From NCBI GenBank assembly GCA_000226015.1, contig JH154073.1, forward strand, positions 235,517-259,375: a DNA stretch of 23,859 bases. Reading direction: 5' to 3'. A program made the position numbers and the translations under genes. Shown one piece after another: positions 1 to 8,295 of the stretch. Every line of letters starts with the position of its first letter. Positions within the stretch are counted from its first letter, which is position 1. This DNA comes from Mnemiopsis leidyi (Eukaryota > Ctenophora > Tentaculata > Lobata > Bolinopsidae). Below the pieces are notes generated by a model. It was not told where the DNA came from. It did not search any database and saw only the letters and a program-made list of their open reading frames with translations.

Positions 1-10
1 CTACTAACTA

Positions 11-12
<2 letters not shown>

Positions 13-72
<60 letters not shown>
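13..72. repeat. (CT)n microsatellite at left edge
   Basis: An almost pure CT dinucleotide tract of about 60 bases starts a dozen bases into the window. A (GA)n tract closes the other end, which reads as CT on the opposite strand. It probably marks an assembly edge. Confidence 0.97.
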
Positions 73-75
<3 letters not shown>

Positions 76-2600
76 TACTTATTGAGGAAGTGTCCTCACT
101 TGCTATTTTAAAGACTAAACTTAGCCGCCAAGTTTATTTTGGTAGTAGAGACCGGTTTCTTTAGATGCCTCAGTCGAACTATGTATCTCGGCTAGACTGT
201 TTCTCCGTGTTTATGTTAGCTTTTATCGAGCACAATGATCTTGTAGATGTATGCAGGGATTATAAACTAGTAAGGAGTGTCCCCTAGTGACTCAGTATGG
301 GTGTTCTAGATTAGTCTTTCTTAACCCTCATTCTATGAGACGAAATGTTACTCGCCCTTAGACGTCCCTGCATATGCAGTGGTCCTCCAACTTATGACAT
401 TCGTGCAATTTAAAACCATTTCGCGAGTTTTGTTTTTGTAACCGAAAATCTGGCACTTTTTACCACCAATAAAGCAGAACTACTCCCAGTCCCCAGAACA
501 CTTCCAGCATTAATCTACTAAAATGACACATTTACAGTTATCGACTAGTAAAACCCCCACCCCCGATTAGACCTAAATCTTGTTCACTTTGACCACCTGT
601 TCTCGGCCGTGTTAAAATAGATCTAGCATCATCTTATACCGGTACGGAAGTCACAAACCGAGGTAATCGCCCGGATCCATATCCTTGTCGAGCAATTACA
701 TCCGTCATAATAGATCTATCTTGTGTCTGAAGTCAAATAATGACGTAACGGTGGAGGTGCCATGTGATCGATGAAACGCTGGATATTCATATACACCTCG
801 CCTTGGCCATAGATTTGGCTAAAGGTTATCCTGGAATCTTTGATGCGGGTCTCGTTTACATAGTTTTGCTTCCTGACATAGTTGTGCTTCCTGACCGACT
901 TTATTTTGTGTGACTGCTGAGTGGTATGGTACTTAGTGGACTATTCATAACAGAGATTCTGAATCTCCTCTATTTCTCTAGTCATGACATTCTCTGTTTC
1001 CCAAGATAACTCTTTAGTTTCCCGTTATACCCCACTTTACAATTTTGTAAGTTTATAACTGCCTAATTTTGTAAGTTTATAATTGCACGTGCAGTTAGTA
1101 CCGTCTCATTACGAGCCTCCTATAACAAGGCGACATAATGTCTCCACCAGTTTGATGAGGTAGACACCACTAGACAGCTGGGATGTTGTAATTGTCATAT
1201 TCCCAGCTGGTTGGGAGTCCTGTCCGCACGTGCTCCCATTTCCTGTTACGTCTAGTTTTTGTCGTGCACTGGTGCACACTTTAGCGGGATTCTAAGGGGT
1301 CTTTGCCTGGTGTTGCCACCACGCTTAGAGTTCAGAGTGCTGCTCTAAGTTGGGAATTTATGTGCTTTCTATTCAAGTTATGTTTATCAAGTTATGTTTA
1401 TATTAACATAACTTTGTACTACAACTTGTTGGCTTTTGAAGAACCCTGCAGAAAGCATCACTCGTCAGATAGCTAGTACTAGTAGTACTAATGATATCTC
1501 GGTTTATGCAAACTTAGAATGAATTAAACACTAGCTTTAACCCCCGGCCCGCTTGTTACAAGATACACAGATCGTATCCTCTCCCAGACTAATTGTCCGG
1601 TCCCAAATCTAGTGATCGCCAAACTTCCCATTTGGCTTTGTATGATACTTCCAGTAATGACTCTCTGATCGGTCGAGATTTGTCGTATAATTTACTGAAC
1701 GACGAATGATAGCAGATCGTTGGTAATGCAGAAATCTACTGGGTAAACTCCACAACCCTCCGTATATGGTGCTTCACAGCTCTCATCGCAGCTCCTATAT
1801 TTAAAATATACCATCCATAATCTGCATCACCATCAGTGTCACTACACAGTCCCTCTTAGCTTTATAAAGTAATATTAAAGGTATCAACCGTGGCTCCATG
1901 TAACGCCCTAAGTAGGAAGTCGACATCAAATGTTATCAATCAAATTTCTGTATTCCTTTTATGGAATGGTGCGTTTTTGTAACGTACTTTTACGAAGTTG
2001 AGATCTCTGAAACCATGAGTGGAATCCCTAAATTGGGGTAAAGACGTAGGAAATTGCACGTTTAGTTAAAGTAGGCGTGCTGCATAGTTCTCTAATTGTA
2101 TTATAACTAAAATAGCTTCGTGGGTGTTAGATAAAGGTGGCGGTACTTAAAGCACCCACCAGCATGTGTTCTCCTAGTATCAAGGTTTCTTGAGCTGCTC
2201 ACAAATACATATTAATATAACTCTAGTACTTAGAAATTAGAATTCTTGCGCGATATATTTTTTTAACGTTGTTGGACAGACCCTTATCCATATAATGTTT
2301 TTAAAAAGTAGTTAGTGCTGATTTACCTCATTTGACATTTCCTGTTGGAAATAGCCTTTTTCATGTTATGAGTAAGCAGTTCCCCCGTACATATCGTTTA
2401 AAGATAATGTCCGTAACTCGTTTTAATAATGTTTATTGTAATATACTAGGACCTACGTATTTGTTTATTTAATCCCACTCCTTGTCCATTTAGGCTCCGT
2501 GGCATCCTCAGTCTCACAGTTCCCTCCTCAGCTTAACAGTTCCTCATATTTACTTTACTTTGCACCTTGTGTTCCCTTATTTGTTTGGATAGTCGGGGGC
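73..2600. other. Gene-free stretch, nothing recognised
   Basis: No open frame of useful length occurs on either strand, and I recognise no RNA gene. Minor features are a short hairpin (GAGGA...TCCTC) near 84-97 and two close copies of TTTTGTAAGTTTATAA near 1044-1084. Short exons of a flanking gene, for example the missing 5' part of the FGD-like gene, could be hidden here; I could not identify any. Confidence 0.5.
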
Positions 2601-2617
2601 TGCAGACCACAGCAGTT

Positions 2618-2660
2618 GTCACGTGACGACCTTTAAGTCACGTGACATGTGCTTTATATA
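2618..2660 (+). promoter_or_regulatory. Two palindromic E-boxes next to a TATA box
   Basis: The 10-base palindrome GTCACGTGAC occurs exactly twice, at 2618-2627 and 2637-2646, spaced 19 bases start to start. A TTTATATA sequence follows at about 2653-2660. GTCACGTGAC is the optimal site for bHLH-zip factors of the MITF/TFE and USF type (CLEAR-like element). Two copies immediately upstream of a TATA box look like a core promoter firing to the right. No ORF follows directly, so any transcript would be a 5' exon or non-coding. Confidence 0.45.
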
Positions 2661-2749
2661 TCTCTACATTGTTGTATTCTGGGCCTTTTTGGTCCCAAAT
2701 AACTTTCCAACTGAAAATTACTCTGCACCATTTACAACATTCCATATTC

Positions 2750-2815
2750 TTGATTATATCTCAATTAAATATTGATTATATCTCAACTAAATATTGATTA
2801 TATCTCAACTAAATG
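2750..2815. repeat. 22-bp tandem repeat, 3 copies
   Basis: Three copies of a 22-base unit of the form TTGATTATATCTCAACTAAATA start at 2750, 2772 and 2794. They lie about 90 bases downstream of the E-box/TATA cluster. No coding function is visible. Confidence 0.9.
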
Positions 2816-4172
2816 CCTGTAATATATGTGTTTTTGCACCGGGAAAAAGTATCGTATTTATATTTGTATTTGTTAACTAAATACCTGCAATTACAAAATA
2901 AAGGAAGAACTAATCGACCATGACACCCTGCCCCCTGGCCTCTGTTTTGAAGCATTTCACCTTTAGTAGCGTTGTATAACTTATATATTAGATATGATTT
3001 TGTTATCAATCAAGTTTTACTCTTACTACGGAAATAACGTCTCCTTAAATTCTTGATGAAAAGTTGTCAGCTTGTGGTTTTTGTTTAATGCTTACTTTTT
3101 CTGAGTAGTAAGAACTGTCTTTGACCGTAGCATGTCAAGTTTCTATTTTCAAGTTCTCGTATATGCTCTCGAGCCTCATACTATGTTATGCGACTTTTTT
3201 CAAGATTGGCGACTATTATCAATTGGTAGAGAAAATTGTAGCTCAGTACTCGAAATGATTTGTGTATGTGACGGTTTAATACTTACTGATCAGCTCTAAA
3301 CTGCAACCATGTAACCCTATAAACCAATGGTTAATTACCACTGACTGGATCATTAGATCCGCAATAAGCACTTCAATCGTAATTTACTGAGACGTTTATG
3401 ATAAAACCTAACCCACTGTCAAATTGCCAAAATAGTATATAATCTTTGCTGGTTTTTCGATCCGAATTTAATTTCTTGTATGTAACTTTAAGATATTACT
3501 CTTCACCGCTTCATGGCAACTACAATGCCCGTCCGATTAAGTAGTACCTTATAACTAATTAATAAATTACCTAATTAATAATAAATTAATAACTTATTAC
3601 ATCACACCCATAACTCAGCCGAACAGTTTCCACCAAAGTGTCCTCACTTCCTATGTCATTACGTAGAGCACAAAGGTGTCTTATATTTCCCACGTTATTC
3701 GGATGGATGTACTAATGAAATGATAATTATCTAATTGTTAATTATGTAATGACTTATTCAGTCTGACGGTAGTTGGCATTGTTGAAGTTAAAATATTATG
3801 TCTGTTCAATGACTCTGGGTAGATCCTAACGATTTCATCCTGTTTTATCTACCAATATGCAATCTATAGCTTGTACCTTATGATCATATTGGTGGTGAAA
3901 TTAACACGTCAAATGGTTTGGAAGTTTTCGGACAACTACCACTTACGCAACACATTAGTTTTTGGTCGTTCACGTAGCCCAACATAGCCTCACTTAGTGT
4001 TCCTTACAGTCGTGATGGATATCGGCACTGTTTTAGTCGTTTTCTGCTCATCTGTTTTGTTTTGTGGTCCAAATTATAAACAATTCTATTGGAATGTTAA
4101 AGGACAAAAACAAATATTGAATGTGACTATGAAACTATTTTATGTTCCTAGCTAAAGTGCTAAAATACAAAC
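2816..4172. other. AT-rich spacer upstream of GPCR gene
   Basis: I see no credible coding sequence. A 66-codon minus-strand frame at 2809-3009 has no recognisable motifs. An AT-rich patch of overlapping TAATTAAT/ATTAATAA words lies at about 3550-3600. Confidence 0.5.
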
Positions 4173-4180
4173 TATATAAG
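4173..4180 (+). promoter_or_regulatory. TATA box of plus-strand GPCR gene
   Basis: TATATAAG lies 62-69 bases upstream of the GPCR start codon. A transcription start about 30 bases downstream of it would leave a 5' leader of roughly 35 bases, which fits a single-exon gene. The assignment rests on position and sequence only. Confidence 0.5.
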
Positions 4181-4241
4181 TTTACTTCTCGCTCTTAAAC
4201 CTTGTTTCTAACCCTCCAACCCAGTACCAGTCACAAATCTA

Positions 4242-5336
4242 ATGTCCGAAGAAATCAGCAATGTCACGAACACTCCCCAGACAGCTAACGTTACGTACAA
4301 CTCTCACATCTTCCTGACAGATTTAGGGGCCAACTACACGCCCCTGTGGGACTACCTCATAGCTGGAACAATGATCCTCTGTACTCTGGCAGGGGCTCCC
4401 ACCAACATCCTCGCTCTGAAGTACTTCCTCTCCAAGAAGAAGAGAGATCTAGCTACCAGTCTCTACATAGCTATCTGTGTAGTGGACACCGCCACCTGTT
4501 TCACCCACCTCCCTGTCACACTTGTCCTCCTGAAGGGTCGAGTACCGGTACTGTTTAACGTTGTAGCTGTTTGTGCTTCCTGGAAGTTGTTGTTCTCCTT
4601 CCTTCAACAGTTCTCCATGTTCCTTGTCGCCCTAATGAGTGTATCACGGACTCTAGCTATCGTACTGCCCTTCTATAGGGTCAGTAAGAGGACTTGCATC
4701 ATTGCTCTGAACTTCTACCTTGCTGTACTTATCATTATCGACTGTGTAGAGTCTGGACTGTCTGAACTGTGGTATGATTCGGACAGTTGTTTTTGTTACT
4801 TCAGTGCTAGAGACCCCAACTGGGGTATAGCTATAGAGGCTCTGTGGTCAACTAAAGTAGGGGTACCTGCTATCGTGTCCTTCATCAGTTTTATCATAAT
4901 GACTGTTAAGATGTTCCACAACAAGCAACTGGACGGAGGAGCGATAAAAGGGAAAGAAGGACACTTGAAGCGGGCAGCGGTGACCGTCTCCCTCTTTACA
5001 GGACTCTTCCTGCTCTGTAACCTCCCCTTCTTCATCATCACCGCTCTCTACGCTATTTCCTTGTGTTTCAACTACAGCTACCCTGAACCGTTCTTCAGTA
5101 CGGACTTTATGAGACTTTACAGCTGGGTGGTAGCTAAAGTCCTGTTTACGGTCTTTAACGCCGCTCTAAACCCTCTCCTCTACTACTGCAGAATGGAGCG
5201 GTTCAAAGTGTGGCTCTCTAACAAAGTTTCCGATAGTGGCAGTAGTACCAACCGGATGTCGGGCGACCTTGTTGTAGCTTCCCTTAAAACTGTCATGTTT
5301 AGTAGACCTGTAACTCCTGACGTGGAACCTTGTTGA
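4242..5336 (+). CDS. Class A (rhodopsin-like) GPCR, single exon
   Basis: A complete intronless 364-residue seven-transmembrane receptor, expected at the plasma membrane and G-protein coupled; the ligand is unknown. The N-terminus has three N-glycosylation sequons (Asn7, 16, 31). TM1 carries the conserved Asn (GAPTN, Asn55) and TM2 the conserved Asp (Asp82). Cys111 sits exactly 25 residues before the TM3 arginine, as expected for the disulfide Cys, with Cys183/Cys185 in loop 2 as partners. The DRY motif is SRT (135-137). TM6 has CNLP (259-262) in place of CWLP. TM7 has a standard NPLLY (310-314). About 45 residues of cytoplasmic tail follow, ending in Cys. The first Met is used because it follows a TATA box at a sensible distance and the frame contains all seven helices. 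It faces a related minus-strand receptor at 6228-7274. The subfamily cannot be assigned by eye. Confidence 0.92.
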   Translation: MSEEISNVTNTPQTANVTYNSHIFLTDLGANYTPLWDYLIAGTMILCTLAGAPTNILALKYFLSKKKRDLATSLYIAICVVDTATCFTHLPVTLVLLKGRVPVLFNVVAVCASWKLLFSFLQQFSMFLVALMSVSRTLAIVLPFYRVSKRTCIIALNFYLAVLIIIDCVESGLSELWYDSDSCFCYFSARDPNWGIAIEALWSTKVGVPAIVSFISFIIMTVKMFHNKQLDGGAIKGKEGHLKRAAVTVSLFTGLFLLCNLPFFIITALYAISLCFNYSYPEPFFSTDFMRLYSWVVAKVLFTVFNAALNPLLYYCRMERFKVWLSNKVSDSGSSTNRMSGDLVVASLKTVMFSRPVTPDVEPC

Positions 5337-6131
5337 AAACTTTCCTTGTGTTTCAGTCTGAGTTGTGGTTCCCTGTTCAGCTTGGAGAAGTATAACGCAT
5401 GTGCTATGTTGTGATATCAAGCTGTTAACGTCTCGAAAGTCGAACCTTTTCAGTTTTTCGATTGCTTCAATCTCATTTAATTCAAGATCTAATTTTAATT
5501 CTCCAAATACTTTAAAGAAGAAATTGTATGTCAACTATAAACGAAACGAGGAATATGGATCACGATAAGAACTGAGCAATTTATTTTGGAATTTAGACTT
5601 TTATTTATTCATTTAGTTGAAAGTAATTTCAATTCCACGTTGTAAGTCGGAAATTGGTATCTTTTTGTTCTGTATCAGAATTTTTTCCATAAAACTAAGT
5701 TTACGAGCATAACGTGTTTTATTTCTAAATGTTTCTTTGGTAATATATATTTTGCTAAAAGAAATGCGGCATATAATCGTTCAGAAAGAAAATCAGAAAA
5801 TACTGGTACTTACTTCAGCAGATTGCAGAAGTAAGTGCGGACATAATAAGATACTAAAAAATCATGAAATGTTCATAAAATGTTAAATATATTTCGAAAT
5901 AAATATTGCTTTTAAAAGAAAATCTAAGAAACTGTGCGTTGCACACACCTATTGTTCGTGTTCGTGTAAGGAGTTCAATGTCAGTTAGTTAAATTTCAAT
6001 AACGATAATCAAATCTCTAATAGTCAAACGAATAGGAAAGGAGTCATGGAATATATGTAAATTATTCCGCAAAAATTTTAACCCTTTTGACTTACAATCA
6101 CACTAACGCACTTCCTTAGTTTGTTTAAACT
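5337..6131. other. AT-rich spacer between convergent GPCR genes
   Basis: The 3' flanks of the two GPCR genes occupy this spacer. Apart from poly(A) signals I see nothing. Short ORFs on both strands near 5166-5568 have no family features. Confidence 0.6.
5898..5903 (+). terminator. Candidate poly(A) signal, plus-strand GPCR
   Basis: A canonical AATAAA lies about 560 bases downstream of the plus-strand GPCR stop codon. In such AT-rich sequence one hexamer is weak evidence, and an earlier variant signal could be used. Confidence 0.35.
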
Positions 6132-6137
6132 TTTATT
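6132..6137 (-). terminator. Poly(A) signal of minus-strand GPCR
   Basis: TTTATT on the plus strand reads AATAAA on the minus strand, about 90 bases after the stop codon of the minus-strand GPCR. That is a typical short 3' UTR distance. Confidence 0.5.
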
Positions 6138-6227
6138 ACATCTGGTTTGCTAGACCTTCTCTTACATTCCTATGTTAGTGTCCTTTTAAATGAAAACTTT
6201 GACATGTCATGTGATCAATATATTTTA

Positions 6228-7274
6228 TCACTCTCTTCTTGCTCGAGTTATCATTCTCCGGACAGACTCAGCGAATTTTCTTCTCATTCCACTGCTTCTG
6301 TAGATGATAATGACAGGATTGAGAGCCGCGTTCAGGATTGGTAAAAGGATTGAAAACACTGCATTCGTTAAATAATGCCCGGTTTCTGAGTAAAGCCAGT
6401 CACTCATGTTAACTGAATTGCTAGACAATCCAGCTATAACGCAAATATACACCAAGAGCGCAGAGTTGCAGACAACAAACAAGGTGGACATGAGGAGAAC
6501 TGTAATGGTCACGTGTCGTTGATTGGAGCTGCTCGGGAACTGACTTGATCTTCTAATGGATACCAGCTGGATTATGCAGGTGATCAGTACGATGAGAACT
6601 GGGATAACAAAAGCTACGATATCCGCTAAAAAAGCCACTACCGCCGAGATGTTATCCCATTGTCTCATGAATTCCGGCATCAAAAGACAGTAAAATCCTC
6701 TAAAGGTTACGTTTTTTGTTATCATTTCCAAGGTGTAGTAATAATCATACACATGTATTTTCATTCCAGAGAGGAGCACCCATGGCAATGTGTCGAAAAA
6801 GCAAGCCAGTTTTAGCAACTTTTTGTTGATCCTGTGGAAAGGTCTCATTATCATGACAGTTCTGGAAACAGCCAGCACTACATTGAAGAACACGGAGCAC
6901 CTATAACTTAGTTGTATGATAGTATCAAATATCATGACATGTCTGTCGAGAGTTCTTATTGTCATTCTCTTGGACACTCTTGATTCAGTATAAAGTGGTA
7001 TGACTATAGACTGATAAATGACCCCGATAGAACAAAATATGTCAGCCGCGGCTATCAAAGTATAAAGAAGAGGGACCACAGTCAGCGTCCCTTTCCAGTA
7101 AAACTTAATGACAAAGATGTTCAGGCCAATGGTCATGATACCCAGCAGAATACATGGGGCACTGACGTACCTATATGGTTCAAGAGCGTAGAAACGTAAG
7201 CTCGGGGTGGTTACGGCTGCAGTTAGAATAGAGATCGGTGTCGTACTCGTGAACTGGATTGGTGTCCTATTCAT
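6228..7274 (-). CDS. Class A GPCR, divergent, single exon
   Basis: A complete intronless 348-residue seven-transmembrane protein. TM1 has GLN (Asn52) and TM2 has Asp78 (AAADIF). The TM3 end reads AVSRTVMIMRPF, so the DRY position is SRT (137-139), the same substitution as in the plus-strand receptor at 4242-5336. TM6 contains VVCN (267-270), with serine where the conserved proline is expected. TM7 is NAALNPVIII (314-323), so the NPxxY tyrosine is Ile. There is no Cys 25 residues before the TM3 Arg, so the usual TM3-loop 2 disulfide appears to be missing, although loop 2 has Cys196. The C-tail is short and basic. The shared SRT, CN and NAALNP signatures suggest both receptors belong to one divergent family. 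Loss of several activation-switch residues could mean altered coupling. The ligand is unknown. Confidence 0.88.
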   Translation of the reverse strand: MNRTPIQFTSTTPISILTAAVTTPSLRFYALEPYRYVSAPCILLGIMTIGLNIFVIKFYWKGTLTVVPLLYTLIAAADIFCSIGVIYQSIVIPLYTESRVSKRMTIRTLDRHVMIFDTIIQLSYRCSVFFNVVLAVSRTVMIMRPFHRINKKLLKLACFFDTLPWVLLSGMKIHVYDYYYTLEMITKNVTFRGFYCLLMPEFMRQWDNISAVVAFLADIVAFVIPVLIVLITCIIQLVSIRRSSQFPSSSNQRHVTITVLLMSTLFVVCNSALLVYICVIAGLSSNSVNMSDWLYSETGHYLTNAVFSILLPILNAALNPVIIIYRSSGMRRKFAESVRRMITRARRE

Positions 7275-8290
7275 TTATAGGAAGACTTCAAAAACTTACG
7301 AAACTTTAGCTTCAAACAAGGAACAACCATAATCCATAATTTTCCATCTATAGCAGACTCCTCACCGATAATTTCGGTGTTTATGGAAGTGTTTAGAACA
7401 GTGATAGCGAATAGAAAAGGTCTTCAGTGATCGATATAACATCTGTTTCACTATCAACCCCCCCCCCCATCTACGCAAGAAAAAATATCGCCAGATGCTT
7501 CCAAAAATTAACTCCGATAGATTCACTGGAAGAAAATTATTTTTGCTTCAACCTTTTTATTAGCGACTCTGCACCAGCTTTTCTATCAGTTAGTCATTAG
7601 CCACAGTTTACAATCATTAAGCCAAAAGCTCTCCGCGTCAAACCTTAAACCAACTGTAACTCACTAAAGGGTCTGCAAATTTCCATAGATTTACTCTAGG
7701 TGCTATAGCCTTAGGTAACTGAAACCCCCTGATTAACAAAACTTTTGTTTCAAACAATCAAAAGTTCGAGGTAATCCTTCATCTGGAGCACGTAACAGGC
7801 CAGCACGACCCATCTTTAAGTACTTAGAAGTACGATAACGGAAAGAAAGAACTTCATCACGATTGATTTAGCACCTGGTTTATTTTTATTTCCCACGCAC
7901 AAAATTATCGTCAGCAACCACTGTAAAAAAAGTTGTATGGCGATAACATAAGATTTCTGCTTGAATAAAAAATCTTTCTAACCGAAATTTTGCTGACAAA
8001 CGAAATTCAAATTTAACATCTTTCACTTTGCGATTTTAAATTGTTTCAGTTTCAATCATAGTAATACACACAGCAAAACATCACTCATATTAAACACTTG
8101 TGGAATTATAGTTTTCATTCGACAAAAGAATGAAAATCATAAAAATATTTTCGCGCGAGAATTAGCACCTAGCCCTGTGAAACAGAAATACGCGCGAGGA
8201 CGGATAACCAAACCTCAAATAACAGAATCTTGGATTTATGCACGAGAGCTGACACAAAAGTTTTTATGATTATTAATTAACAACTCCACA
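7275..8290. other. Spacer, nothing recognised
   Basis: This AT-rich stretch includes a poly-C run near 7460. I searched the plus strand for the missing first half of the PH1 domain of the FGD-like gene and found no convincing exon. Confidence 0.5.
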
Positions 8291-8295
8291 ACCAG

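Noticed and set aside
640-860. Possible minus-strand exon with a stop-free stretch of about 38 codons
   Set aside because: The acceptor-like TTTAG is weak, no donor or partner exon was found, and the peptide is not recognisable.
4346-5041. ORFs on other frames within the plus-strand GPCR
   Set aside because: They overlap a clear seven-transmembrane frame and have no motifs of their own.
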